A DNA stretch of 64,000 bases from Xylocopa sonorina (Eukaryota; Arthropoda; Insecta; Hymenoptera; Apidae): NCBI RefSeq assembly GCF_050948175.1, contig NW_027490178.1:868001-932000 (forward strand), in the 5' to 3' direction. Under the pieces are notes generated by a model that saw nothing but the letters and a program-made list of their open reading frames with translations, searched no databases and was not told where the DNA came from. Both the position numbers and the translations under genes were made by a program. Positions 25,480-40,188 of the stretch are shown here, piece after piece; position 1 is the stretch's first letter; the number at the start of each line of letters is the position of its first letter.

Positions 25480-27540
25480 AAGGAAGTGTCGCAATTACAT
25501 TCATTTGAAATGAATACGAGGAATACATGAAACTTCGCAATGAATATTATATCTTATCATGAAACACAGCAGTGAGATTCGATATCCCGTTTCAAGAAGC
25601 ATTAGAACTCTATTGCTTCGATACGTAGACATCTGCAAACTCTATTTCCTAGCAAGGAAGTGTCGCAATTACATTCATTTGAAATGAATACGAGGAATAC
25701 ATGAAACTTCGCAATGAATATTATATCTTATCATGAAACACAGCAATGAGATTCGATATCCCGTTTCAAGAAGCATTAGAACTCTATTGCTTCGATACGT
25801 AGACATCTGCAATCGCTATTTCCTAGGAAGGAAGTGTCGCATTTACATTCATTTGAAGTGTATGCGAGGTATACATGACACTTCGCAATTAACATTATAT
25901 CTTATCATGAAGCATAGAAGTGAAATGCGATATCCCATTTCAAGAAGCATTAGAGCTCCATTGCTTCGATACGTAGACATCTGCAATCGCTATTTCCTAG
26001 CAAGGAAGAGTCGCATTTATATTCTTTTGAAGTGAATACGAGGTATACATAACATTGCACATTGAATATTATATGTTGTCATGAAACATAGAAATGAGAA
26101 GCGATATCTCGTTTTAAGAAGCATTATAACACGCTTGCTACGATACGTAGACATCTGCAAACTCTATTTCCTAGCAAGGAAGTGTCGCATTTACATTCAT
26201 TTGAAGTGTATGCGAGGTATACATAATACTTCGCAATGAATATTATATGTTCTCATGAAACATAGAAATGAGATGCGATATCTGGTTTTAAGTAGCATTA
26301 CAACACGCTTGTTACGAAACGTAGACAACTGCATACGCTATTTCATAGGAAGGAAGTGCCGCATTTACATTCATTTGAAGTGAATACGAGGAATACGTGA
26401 AAACTTCGCAATGAATATTATATCTTATCATGAAACATAGAAATGTGATGTTATATCGCGGTTTAAGAAGCTTTAGAACTCTATTGCTACGATACGTAGA
26501 CATCTACAAACGCTATTTCACAGCAAGGACGTTCATTTACATTCTTTTGAAGTGAATGCGAGGTATACATAACATTGCACATTGAATATTATATGTTATC
26601 ATCAAACATCGAAATGAGATGCGATATCACGATATAAGATGCATTAGAAATTTATTGCTTCGATACCTAGACATCTGCAAACGCTATTTCCTAGCAAGGA
26701 AGTGTCGCATTTACATTCATTTGAAGAGAATACGAGGAATACATGAATCTTCGCAATGAATATTATATCTTATCATGAAGCATAGAAATGAGATGCGATA
26801 TCCCGTTTCAAGAAGCATTAGAACTCTATTGCTTCGATACGTAGACGTCTGCAAACGCTATTTCCTAGCAAGGAAGTGTCGCATTTACATTCATTTGTAG
26901 TGTATGCGATGTATACGTGACACTTCGCAATAAATATTATTTCTCATCATGAAACATAGAAATGATATGCGATATTGCGTTTTGAGATGCAATAGAAATC
27001 TAATGCTACGATACGCAGAAATCTGCAAACGCTATTTCCTAGCAAGGAAGTGTCTCATTTACATTCTTTTGAAGTGAATGCGAGGTATAAATAACATTGC
27101 ACAATGAATATTATATATTATCATGAAACATGGAAATGAAATGCGATATCGCGATGTAAGATGAATTAGAACTCTATTGCTTCGATACGTAGACATCTGC
27201 AATCGCTATTTCCTAGCAAGGAAGTGTCGCATTTACATTCATTTGAAGTGTATGCGAGGTATACATGACACTACGCAATTAACATTATATCTTATCATGA
27301 AACATAGAAACGAGATGCGATATCGCGTTTTGGGATGTAATACAAATATAATGCTACGATAGGCAGAAATCTGCAAACGCTATTTCCTAGCAAGGAAGTG
27401 TCGCATTTACATTCATTTGAAGTGTATACGAGGAATACATGAAACTTCGCAATGAATATTATATCTTATCATGAAGCATAGAAATGAGATGCGATATCTC
27501 GTTTCAAGAAGCATTAGAACTCTATTGCTACGATTCGTAG
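25480..27540 (+). repeat. CCCGTTTCAAG monomer subtype, island 1
   Basis: Monomers with GATATCCCGTTTCAAGAAGC and CATCTGCAATCGC, the subtype that dominates 55.9-64 kb. Individual stretches match the right end closely: 25670-26035 resembles 56790-57120 and 63440-63760; 26200-26560 resembles 58010-58370, sharing a deletion in GGACGTTC; and 26860-27180 matches 58846-59166 at an offset of 31,986 bp. Confidence 0.75.
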
Positions 27541-28709
27541 ACATCTGCAGACGCCATTTCCTATCAAGGAAGTGTCGCATTTACATACTTTTGATGTGAA
27601 TACGAGGTATACATAACACTCCACAATGAATATTATATCTTATCATGAAACATAGAAATGAGATGCCATATCGCGTTTTGAGAAGCATTAGAAAGCTACT
27701 GCTACAATACGTAGACATCTGCAATCGCTACTTCCTAGCAGGAGGTGTCGTATTTACATTCTTCTGAAGTGAGTACGTGGTTTACATAACACTGCACAAT
27801 GAATATTATATCTTATCATAAAACATAGAAATGAGATGCGATATCGCGATTTATAAAGCATTAGAAATCTATTGCTACGATACGTAGATATCTGCAAACG
27901 CTATTTAATATCAAGGAAGTGTTGCACTTACATACTTTTGAAGTGATTACGAGGTATACATAACACTCCACAATGTATATTATATCTCGTCATGAAACAT
28001 AGAAATGAGAAGCATATCGCGATTTGAGAAGCATTAGAACTCTATTACTTCGATACGTAGACATCTGCAAGCGCTATTTCCTTTCAAGGAAGTGTCGCAT
28101 TTACATTTATTTGAAGTGTGTGCGAGGTATACATGGCACTTCGCTATGAATATTACATCTTATCATGAAACATAGAAATGAAATGCGATATCGCGTTTTG
28201 AGAAGCATTAGAACACTAATGCTACGATACGTATACATCTGCAGACTCTATTTCCTAGCAAGGAAGTGTCGCATTTACATTCTTTTGAAGTGAATACGAG
28301 GTATACACAACACTCCACAATGAATATTATATCTTATCGTGAAGCATAGAAATGAGGAGCGATTTCGCGTTTTAAGAAGCATTAGAAATTTATTGCTTCG
28401 ATACGTAAACATCTGCAGACGCTATTTCCTAGGAAGGAAGTGTGGCATTTACATTCATTTGAAGTGTATGCAAGGTATACATGACACTTCGCAATGAATA
28501 TTATATCTTATCATGAAACATAGAAATGAGATGTGACATGACGATTTCTGGCGCATTAGAAGTCTATTGGTTCGACACGTAGACATCTGCAAACACAACT
28601 TCCTAGCAAGGAAGTGTCGCATTTACATTCTTTTGAAGCGCATAGGAAGTATATATAAGACTCCACAATGAATATTATATCCTTTCAGGAAACATAGAAA
28701 TGAGATGCG
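27524..28709 (+). repeat. Block shared with 1301-2486
   Basis: Second copy of the 1.19-kb block at offset 26,223 bp. The segment around 28463-28618 holds a different monomer (GTGACATGACGATTTCTGGCGC) from its counterpart, in the same register. Confidence 0.8.
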
Positions 28710-28929
28710 GTATCGCGTTTTGGGAAGCATTAGAACTCTATTCCTACGATACGTAGACATCTGCCAACGCTATTACCTAGGAAGGAAGTGTCCCATTTAC
28801 ATTCTTATGAAGTGAATACGAGGTATACATGAAACTTCGCTATGAATATTATCTCTTATCATGAAACATAGAAGTGAGATGCGATATCACGTTTTAAGAA
28901 GCATTAGAACTCTATTGTTTCGATACGTA

Positions 28930-31319
28930 GACATGTGGAAACACTATTTCCTAGAAAAGAAGTGTCGCATTTACATTCTTTTGAAGTGAATACGAGGTAT
29001 TCATGACACTTCGCAATGAATATTATATCTTATCGTGAAACATACAAATGAGATGCGACATCTCGTTTTAAGAAGCATTAGAACTCTATTGCTACGATGC
29101 GTAGACATCTGCCAACGCTATTTCCTAGCAAGCAAGTGTCGCATTTACATTCATTTCAAGTGTTTGCGAGGTATACGAGACACTTCGCAAGGAATATTAT
29201 ATCTTATCATGAAACATAGAAATGGAATGAGACATCTCGTTTTATGAAGCATTGAAACACTATTGCTTCGATACGTAGACATCTGCAAACGCTATTTCCT
29301 AGGAAGGATGTGTCGCATTTACATTCATTTCAAGTGTATGCGAGGTATACGGGGCACTTCGCAATGAATATTGTATCTTATCATGTTACATAGAAATGAG
29401 ATGCGATATCGCGTTTTGAGAACATTAGAACTCTATTGCTTCGATACGTAGACATCTGCAAACGCTATTTCCTAGCACGGAAGTGTCGCATTTACATTCT
29501 TCTGAAGTGAATACGTGGTATACATGACACTTCGCAATGAATGTTATATCTTATCATGAAACATAGGAATGAGATGCGGTATCCCGTTTTGAGAAGCATT
29601 AGAAATTTAATGCTACGATACGTAGACATCTGCAGACGCAACTTCCTAGCAAGGAAGTGTCGCTCTTACATTCTTTTGAGGTGAATACGAGGTATACATA
29701 ACCCTCCATAATGAATATTATATCTCATCATGAAACATAGAAATGAGTTGCGATATCTTGTTTTATGAAGCATAAGAACTCTGCTGCTTCGATACGTAGA
29801 CATCTGGAAACGTTATTTCCTAGAAAGGAAGAGTCGCATTTTCATTCAGTTGAAGTTTATGCGAGTTACACAAGACACTTCGCATTGAATATTACATCTT
29901 ATCATGACACATAGAAATGAGATGCGATATCGCGTTTTGAGAAGCATTAAAATCCTAATGCTACGATACGTAGACATCTGCAAACGCTCTTTCCTAGAAA
30001 GGAAGTGTCGCATTTACATTCATTTGAAGCGTATGCGAGGTATAAGTGACACTTCGCAGTGAATATTATACCATATCACGAAACATAGAAATGAAATGCG
30101 ATATCGCGATTTGAGAAGCATTAGATCTCTATTGCTTCGATACGGAGAAATCTGCAAACGCTATTCCCTAGCAAGGATGTTTCGCAATTACATCCTTTTT
30201 AAGTGAATACGAGGTATACATTACACTCCACAATGAATATTATATCTTATCATGGAACATAGAAGTGACATGCGATATCGGGATTTAAAAAGCATAAAAA
30301 TCTATTCCTTCGATACGTAGACAACTGCAAGCGCTACTTCCTAGCAAGGAAGTGTCCCACTTACATTCATTGAATTGTATACCAGGTATACGTAACACTT
30401 CGCAATGAGTATTATAGCTTATCATGAAGCATAGAAATGAGATGCGATATCGCGTTTTAAGAAGCATTAGAAATCTATTGCTTCGATACCTAGACATCGG
30501 AAAACGCTATTTCCTAGCAGGGAAGTGTCGCATTTACATTCTTGTTAAGTGAATACGAGGTATACATAACGCTCCACAGTGAATATTATATCTTATCATG
30601 AAACATAGAAATGAGATGCGATATCCCGTTCTATGTGGCATTAGTACTCTATTGCTCCGATACATAGACATCTGCAAACGCTATTTCCTAGGAAGGAAGT
30701 GTCGCATTTACATTCATTTGAAGTGTATGCGAGGTATAAGTGACACTTCGCAGTGAATATTATATCTTATCATGAAACATAGGAATGAGATGCGATATCG
30801 CGTTTTGAGAAGCATTAGGACCTTACTGCTACGATAGGTACACATCTGCGAACGCTATTTGCTAGCAAGGAAGTGTTACATTTACATTCATTTGAAGTGT
30901 ATGCGAGGTATAAGTGACACTTCGCAATGAATATTATATCTTATCATCAAACATAGAAATGAGATGCGATATCGCGAATTAAGAAGCATCAGAACTCTAT
31001 TGCTTCGATACGTAGACATCTGCAAGCGCTATTTCCTAATAAGGAAGTTTCGCATTTACATTCATTGGACGTGTATGCGAGGTATACATAACACTTCGCA
31101 ATGAATACTACGTCTTATCATGAAACATAGAAATGAGATGCGATATCGCGTTTTAGGAAACATTAGAGCTCTTTTGCTACGATACGTAGACATGTGGAAA
31201 CCATATTTCGTAGAAAGAAAGTGTCGCATTTACATTCATTTGAAGTGAATACCAGGTATACATAACACTCCACAATGAATATTATATCTTATCGTGATAC
31301 ATAGAAATGAGATGCGATA
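28930..31319 (+). repeat. 2.4-kb block, copy 1
   Basis: Matches 37799-40188 at a constant offset of 8,869 bp (close to 51 monomers) with no net length change over 2.39 kb and only scattered substitutions. Markers include CATGTGGAAACACTATTTC, GTTTTGAGAACATTAG and ACATCGGAAAACGC. Neighbouring sequence differs on both sides. Confidence 0.9.
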
Positions 31320-32340
31320 TTGTGATTTAAGTAGCATTAGAACTCAATTGCCTCGATACGTAGACATCTGGAAACGCTATTTCCTAGAAAGGATGTATCG
31401 CATTTTCATTCGTTTGAAGTGTAGACAAGGAATACATAACACTTGGCAATGAATATTGTTTCTTATCATGAAGCACAGAAATGAGATGCGATATCGCGTT
31501 TTATGAAGCTTTAGAACTCTATTGCTACGATACGTAGACATCTGCAAACGCTATTTCCTAGAAGGAAGTGCCGCATTTACATTCATTTGAAGTAAATACG
31601 CTTCATACATAACACTCCATAATGAATATTATATCTTATCACGAAATATAGAAATGAGATGCGATATCGCGATTTAAGAAGCATTAGAACCCTATTGCTA
31701 CGATACGTAGACATCTGCCAACGCTATTTCCTAGCAAGAAGGTGTAGCATTTACATTCTTTTGAAGTGAATACGAGGTATTCGTGACACTTCGCAATGAA
31801 TATTATATCTTATCATGAAACATAGAAATGAGATGCGATATCGGGATTTAAGAAGCATAAAACTCCATTTCTTCGATAAGTAGACATCTGCAAACGCTAT
31901 TTCCTAGCAAGGAAGTGTCGCATTTACATTCGTTTGAGGTGAATACGAGGTATACATGACACTTCGCAATGAATATTATATCTTATCATGAAACATAGAA
32001 ATGAGATGCGAGTTCGCGACTTAAGAAGCACCAGTACTCTGTTGCTTCGATACGTAGACATCTACAAACGCTATTTCCTAGCAAGGAACTGTCGTATTTA
32101 CATTCATTTGAAGTGTAGACGAGAAATACATAATACTTCGCAACGAATATTATATCTTATCATGAGACATAGAAATGAGATGCGATATCTCGATTTAAAA
32201 GGCATTAGAACACTATTGCTACGATACGTGGACACGTGGAAACGCTATTTCCTAGAGAGGAAGTGTTGCATTTACATTCTTTTGAAGTGAATACGAGGTA
32301 TACAAGACACTTCGCAATGAATAATATATCTTATCATGAA

Positions 32341-32562
32341 ACATAGGAATGAGAAGCGATATCCCGTTTTAAGAAACATTAGGGCTCTATTGCTACGACA
32401 CGTAGATATCTGCTGACGCTAATTCCTAGCAAGGAAGAGTCTCATTTATATTCATTTGAGGTGTAGACGAGATTTACATAACACTGCACAATGAATATTT
32501 TATCTTATCATGAAACGTAGGAGTGAGATGCGATATCGCGTTTTGAGAAGCATTAGAACTCT
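32341..32562 (+). repeat. AAACATTAGGGC module, copy 1
   Basis: Module with CCCGTTTTAAGAAACATTAGGG, ATCTGCTGACGCTAATTCC, GAGTCTCATTTATATTC and CGAGATTTACATAAC. It occurs four times (here, 33386, 34621 and 40185). This is the shortest match and diverges after TCTACTTCTTCG. Confidence 0.75.
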
Positions 32563-33385
32563 ACTTCTTCGATACGTAGACATCTGCAAACGCAATTTAA
32601 AAGCAAGGAAGTGTCGCATTTACATTCATGTGAAGTGTATCCGAGGTATACATGACACTTCGAAATGAATATTATATCTTATCATGAAACGTAGAATTGA
32701 GGTGCGATATCCCGATTTAACAAGCATTGGAACACCATTGCTTCGATACGTAGACATCTGCAAACGCTACTTCCTAGCAAGGATGTGTCGCATTTACATT
32801 CACCTGAAGTATATGCGAGTTATTCAAGACACTTCGCAATGAATATTATATCTTCTCATGAAACATAGAAATGAGTTGCGATATCGCGATTTAAGAAGCA
32901 TTAGAACTCTCCTTGCTTCGATACTTAGACATCTGCAAACGCTATTTCCTATCAAGGAAATGTCGCATTTACATTCTTTTGAAGTGAGCACGAGGTATAC
33001 ATGACACGTCGAATTGAATACTATGTCTTATCATGAAACATAGGAATGAGATGCGATATCGTGTTTTGAGAAGCATTAGTACGCCCTTGCTTCGATACGT
33101 AGACATCTGGAAAAGCTATTTCCTATCAAGGAAGTGTCGCATTTACATTCTTTTGAAGCGAGTATGAGGAAAACCTGACTATACGCAATGAATATTATAT
33201 CGTATCTAGAAACATAGAAATTAGGTGCTATATCGCGATTAAAGAAGCATTAGAACCCTATTGCTTCGATACGAATACATCTGCAAGCGCTACATCCTAG
33301 CAAGGAAGCGTCGCATTTACATTCTTTTGAAGTGATTACGAGGTATACATCGCACTCCACAATGAATATTATATCTTATCCTGAA

Positions 33386-33730
33386 ACATAGGAATGAGAA
33401 GCGATATCCCGTTTTAAGAAACATTAGGGCTCTATTGCTACGACACGTAGATATCTGCTGACGCTAATTCCTAGCAAGGAAGAGTCTCATTTATATTCAT
33501 TTGAGGTGTAGACGAGATTTACATAACACTGCACAATGAATATTTTATCTTATCATGAAACGTAGGAGTGAGATGCGATATCGCGTTTTGAGAAGCATTA
33601 GAACTCTATTGCTTCGATACGTAGATATCTGCATACGCTATTTCCCAGCATGGAAGTATCGCATTTACATTCATTTCAAGTGTATGCGAGGTATACGTGA
33701 CACTTCGCAATGAATATTGCATCTTATCAT
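33386..33730 (+). repeat. AAACATTAGGGC module, copy 2
   Basis: Same module 1,045 bp downstream (six monomers plus one base), extending further through GCATACGCTATTTCCCAGCATGG and GAATATTGCATC. Confidence 0.75.
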
Positions 33731-34072
33731 GAAACGTAGAAATGAGATGCGATATCGCGTTTCAAGAAGCATTAGAACTCTATTGCTTCGAAGCGTAGAC
33801 ATCTGGAAACGCTATTTCCTAGCAAGGAAGTGTCGCATTTACATTCATTTGAAGTGAATACGAGGTATACATAACACTTCACAATGAATATTATATCTTA
33901 TCATGAGACATAGAAATGAGATGCGATATACCGTCTTAAGAAGCATCAGAACCCTATTGCTTCGATACGCAGACATCCGTAAACGCTATTTAATAGCAAG
34001 GAAGTGTCGCATTTACATTCATTTGAAGTGAATGCGAGGTATACATGTCGCTTCGCAATGAATATTATATCG

Positions 34073-34620
34073 TATCATGAAACATAGAAATGAGATGCGA
34101 TATCGCGTTTTAAGAAGCATTAGAAATCTATTGCTTCGATACCTAGACATCGGAAAACGCTATTTCCTAGCAGGGAAGTGTCGCATTTACATTCTTGTTA
34201 AGTGAATACGAGGTATACATAACGCTCCACAGTGAATATTATATCTTATCATGAAACATAGAAATGAGATGCGATATCCCGTTTTAAGTGGCATTAGAAC
34301 TCTATTGCTCCGATACATAGACATCTGCAAACGCTATTTCCTAGGAAGGAAGTGTCGCATTTACATTCATTTGAAGTGTATGCGAGGTATAAGTGACACT
34401 TCGCAGTTAATATTATATCTTATCATGAAACATAGGAATGAGATGCGATATCGCGTTTTGAGAAGCATTAGGACCTTACTGCTACGATAGGTACACATCT
34501 GCGAACGCTATTTGCTAGCAAGGAAGTGTTACATTTACATTCATTTGAAGTGTATGCGAGGTATAAGTGACACTTCGCAATGAATATTATATCTTATCAT
34601 CAAACATAGAAATGAGATGC
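34073..34620 (+). repeat. Three-monomer fragment of the 2.4-kb block
   Basis: Third copy of the segment with GATACCTAGACATCGGAAAACGC, ATTCTTGTTAAGTG and CCTTACTGCTACGATAGG, also at 30420-30967 and 39289-39836. The offset from the first is 3,653 bp (21 monomers minus one base). It is joined directly to the AAACATTAGGGC module at about 34621, a recombination joint inside a monomer. Confidence 0.8.
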
Positions 34621-36930
34621 GATATCCCGTTTTAAGAAACATTAGGGCTCTATTGCTACGACACGTAGATATCTGCTGACGCTAATTCCTAGCAAGGAAG
34701 AGTCTCATTTATATTCATTTGAGGTGTAGACGAGATTTACATAACACTGCACAATGAATATTTTATCTTATCATGAAACGTAGGAGTGAGATGCGATATC
34801 GCGTTTTGAGAAGCATTAGAACTCTATTGCTTCGATACGTAGATATCTGCATACGCTATTTCCCAGCATGGAAGTATCGCATTTACATTCATTTCAAGTG
34901 TATGCGAGGTATACGTGACACTTCGCAATGAATATTGCATCTTATCATGAAACGTACAAATGAGATGCGATATCGCGATTTAAGAAGCATTAGAACACTA
35001 CTGCTACGATACATAGATATCTGCAGACGCTACTTCCTAGCAAGGAAGTGTCGCATTTACACTATTTTGAACTGAATACGAGGTATACGTGACACTTCGC
35101 AATGCATATTATATCCTATCATGAAACATAGAGATGAGATGCGATATCGCGATTTAAGTAGCATTAGAACTCTATTGCTACGAGACGTAGACATCTGCAA
35201 ACGCTAATTCCTAGGAAGGAAGTGGTGCATTTACATGCTTTTGAATTTAATACGTGGTATACATAACACTTCGCAATGAACATTATATCTTATCATGAAA
35301 CATAGAAATGAGATGCGATATCGCGATTTAAGAAGCATTAGAATACTATTAGCTACAATAAGTAGACATCTGCAAACGCTAGTTCCTAGCAGGGAAGTGT
35401 CGCATTTACATTCCTTTGATGTGAATACGAGGTATACATGACTCTTCGCAATGAATATTATATCTCACCATGACACATAGAAATGAGATGCGATATCGCG
35501 ACTTAAGAAGCATTAGAACTCTATTGCTACGATACGAATACATCTGCAAATGCTATTTCCTAGCATGGAAGTGTCCTATTTACATTCTTTTGAAGTGAAT
35601 ACGAGGTATACATGACACTTCGCAATCAATATTATATCTTATCCTGAAACAGAGATGATGTGCGATATCTCGTTTTACGAAACATTAGAACTCTATAGCT
35701 TCGATACGTAGACATCTGCCAACGCTATTTCCTAGGAAGGAAGTGTCGCATTTACATTCGTTTGAAGTGTTTGCGAGGTACACAAAACACTTCGCAATGA
35801 ATATTATATCTTATCATGACACATAGATATGTGATGCGATGTCGCGTTTTGAGAAGCATTAGAACTCTAATGCTACGATACGTAGACATCTGCAAACGCT
35901 ATTTCCTAGCAAGGAAGTGTCGCGTTTACATTCTTTTTAAGTGTATGCGAAGTATACAAGCCACTTCGAAATGAATATTATATCTTATCATGAAACATAG
36001 AAATGAGATGGGACATCTCGTTTTAAGAAGCATTAGTACTCTGTTGCTTCGATATTTAGACATTTGCCATCGCTATATCCTAGCAACGAAGTGTCGCATT
36101 TACATTCATTTGAAGTGTATGCGAGGTATACATGACACCTCGCAATGAATATTATATCTTATAATGAAACATAGAAATGAGATGCAATATCGCGTTTTGA
36201 GAAGCATTAGAACTCTAATGCTACGATACGTAGATATCTGCATACGCTATTTCCTAGCAAGGAAGTGTCGCATTTACTTTCTTTTTTAGTGTATGCGAGA
36301 TATAAGTGACACTTCGCAATGAATATTATATCTTATCATGAAACATCGAAATGAGATGCAATATCGCGTTTTGGGGAGCTTTAGAACTCTATTGCTTCGA
36401 TACGTAGACATCTGGAAACGTAATTTCCTAGAAAGGAAGTGTCGCATTTACATTCATTTGACGTGTGGAGGAGGAATACATAACACTTCGCAATGAATGT
36501 TATATCTTATCATGAGACATAGAAATGAGATGCGATATCTCGATTTAAGAAGCATTAGAACTCTATTGCTTCGATACGCAGACATCTGCTAACGCTATTT
36601 CCTAGCGAGGAAGTGTCGCATTTACATTCTCTTGAATTGTATGCGAGGTATACATAACACTCCACAAAGAATATTATATCTTATCATGAAACATAGAAAT
36701 GAGATCCGATATGACGATTTAAGAAGCTTTACAATTCTATTGCTTCGATACGTAGACATCTGCAAACGCTACTTCCTAGCATGGAAGTGTCGCATTTACA
36801 TTCTTTTGAAAGAAATGCAAGGTATACACAACACTTCGTTCTGAATATTATATCTTATCATGAAACATAGAAATGAGATGCGATATCGCGTTTTGAGGAG
36901 CATTAGAACTCTAATGCTACGATACGCAGA
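34621..36930 (+). repeat. 2.3-kb block, copy 1
   Basis: Matches 40185-42320. The offset is 5,564 bp at the left and 5,390 bp at the right; the difference of exactly 174 bp is one monomer (around 35830-36010) absent from the second copy. Confidence 0.85.
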
Positions 36931-37798
36931 CATCTGCAAGCGCTATTTCCTAGCAAGGAAGTGCCGCATTTACATTCATTTGAAGTGTATACGAGGTATG
37001 CATAACACTTCGCAATCAATACTACATCTTATCATGAAACATAGAAATGAGATGCGACATCGCGTCTTAAGAAGCATTAGAACCCTATTGCTTCGAATTC
37101 GCAGACATCTCGAAACGCATTTCCTATGCAAGGATGTCTGGCATTTACATTCTTTAGATGTGTAGACGAAGTATACATAACACTTCGCAATGAATATTAT
37201 ATCTTACCAAGAGACGTAGAAATGAGGTGCGATGTCGCGTTATAGGAAGCATTAGAACATTTATGCTACGATACGTAGACATCTGCAAACGCCCTTTCCT
37301 AGCAAGGGAGTGTCGCATTTACATTCTTTTGAAGTGAATACGAGGTTACAATAACACTCCACAATGAATATTATATCTTATCATGAAACATAGAAATGAG
37401 ATGCGATATGGCGATTTAAGAAGCAGTAGATCTCTATTGCTTCGAGACGTAGATATCTGCAAACGCTATTTCCTAGGAAGGAAGAGTGGCATTTACATTC
37501 ATTTAAAGTCTAGACGAGGAATACGTAACACTTCGCAATGAATATTATATATTATCATGAGACATAGAAATGATATGCGATTTCGCGTTTTAAGAAGCAT
37601 TAGAACTCTATTGCTTCGATACGGAGACATCTGCAATCGCTATTTCCTAGCAAGGAAGTGTCGCATTTACATTCATTTGAAGTGTATTCCAGGTATACAT
37701 GACACTTCGCTATGAATATTATATCCTATCATGAAACATAGAAACGAGATGCGATATTTGGCCTAAGAAGCATTAGATCTCTATTGCTTCGATAAGTA

Positions 37799-40188
37799 GA
37801 CATGTGGAAACACTATTTCCTAGAAAAGAAGTGTCGCATTTACATTCTTTTGAAGTGAATACGAGGTATTCATGACACTTCGCAATGAATATTATATCTT
37901 ATCGTGAAACATACAAATGAGATGCGACATCTCGTTTTAAGAAGCATTAGAACTCTATTGCTACGATGCGTAGACATCTGCCAACGCTATTTCCTAGCAA
38001 GCAAGTGTCGCATTTACATTCATTTCAAGTGTATGCGAGGTATACGAGACACTTCGCAAGGAATATTATATCTTATCATGAAACATAGAAATTGAATGAG
38101 ACATCTCGTTTTATGAAGCATTGAAACACTATTGCTTCGATACGTAGACATCTGCAAACGCTATCTCCTAGGAAGGATGTGTCGCATTTACATTCATTTC
38201 AAGTGTATGCGAGGTATACGAGGCACTTCGCAATGAATATTGTATCTTATCATGTTACATAGAAATGAGATGCGATATCGCGTTTTGAGAACATTAGAAC
38301 TCTATTGCTTCGATACGTAGACATCTGCAAACGCTATTTCCTAGCACGGAAGTGTCGCATTTACATTCTTCTGAAGTGAATACGTGGTATACATGACACT
38401 TCGCAATGAATGTTATATCTTATCATGAAACATAGGAATGAGATGCGGTATCCCGTTTTGAGAAGCATTAGAAATTTAATGCTACGATACGTAGACATCT
38501 GCAGACGCAACTTCCTAGCAAGGAAGTGTCGCTTTTACATTCTTTTGAGGTGAATACGAGGTATACATAACCCTCCATAATGAATATTATATCTCATCAT
38601 GAAACATAGAAATGAGTTGCGATATCTTGTTTTATGAAGCATAAGAACTCTGCTGCTTCGACACGTAGACATCTGGAAACGTTATTTCCTAGAAAGGAAG
38701 TGTCGCATTTTCATTCAGTTGAAGTTTATGCGAGTTATACAAGACACTTCGCATTGAATATTACATCTTATCATGACACATAGAAATGAGATGCGATATC
38801 GCGTTTTGAGAAGCATTAAAATCCTAATGCTACGATACGTAGACATCTGCAAACGCTCTTTCCTAGCAAGGAAGTGTCGCATTTACATTCATTTGAAGCG
38901 TATGCGAGGTATATGTGACACTTCGCAGTGAATATTATACCATATCACGAAACATAGAAATGAAATGCGATATCGCGATTTGAGAAGCATTAGATCTCTA
39001 TTGCTTCGATACGGAGAAATCTGCAAACGCTATTCCCTAGCAAGGATGTTTCGCAATTACATCCTTTTTAAGTGAATACGAGGTATACATTACACTCCAC
39101 AATGAATATTATATCTTATCATGAAACATAGAAGTGACATGCGATATCGGGATTTAAAAAGCATAAAAATCTATTCCTTCGATACGTAGACAACTGCAAG
39201 CGCTACTTCCTAGCAAGGAAGTGTCCCACTTACATTCATTGAATTGTATACCAGGTATACGTAACACTTCGCAATGAGTATTATAGCTTATCATGAAGCA
39301 TAGAAATGAGATGCGATATCGCGTTTTAAGAAGCATTAGAAATCTATTGCTTCGATACCTAGACATCGGAAAACGCTATTTCCTAGCAGGGAAGTGTCGC
39401 ATTTACATTCTTGTTAAGTGAATACGAGGTATACATAACGCTCCACAGTGAATATTATATCTTATCATGAAACATAGAAATGAGATGCGATATCCCGTTC
39501 TAAGTGGCATTAGAACTCTATTGCTCCGATACATAGACATCTGCAAACGCTATTTCCTAGGAAGGAAGTGTCGCATTTACATTCATTTGAAGTGTATGCG
39601 AGGTATAAGTGACACTTCGCAGTGAATATTATATCTTATCATGAAACATAGGAATGAGATGCGATATCGCGTTTTGAGAAGCATTAGGACCTTACTGCTA
39701 CGATAGGTACACATCTGCGAACGCTATTTGCTAGCAAGGAAGTGTTACATTTACATTCATTTGAAGTGTATGCGAGGTATAAGTGACACTTCGCAATGAA
39801 TATTATATCTTATCATCAAACATAGAAATGAGATGCGATATCGCGAATTAAGAAGCATCAGAACTCTATTGCTTCGATACGTAGACATCTGCAAACGCTA
39901 TTTCCTAATAAGGAAGTTTCGCATTTACATTCATTGGACGTGTATGCGAGGTATACATAACACTTCGCAATGAATACTACGTCTTATCATGAAACATAGA
40001 AATGAGATGCGATATCGCGTTTTAGGAAACATTAGAGCTCTTTTGCTACGATACGTAGACATGTGGAAACGCTATTTCGTAGAAAGAAAGTGTCGCATTT
40101 ACATTCATTTGAAGTGAATACCAGGTATACATAACACTCCACAATGAATATTATATCTTATCGTGATACATAGAAATGAGATGCGATA
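37799..40188 (+). repeat. 2.4-kb block, copy 2
   Basis: Second copy of 28930-31319. It passes directly into the second copy of the 34621 block at about 40188, so two blocks that are separate in the first copies are adjacent here. Confidence 0.9.
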
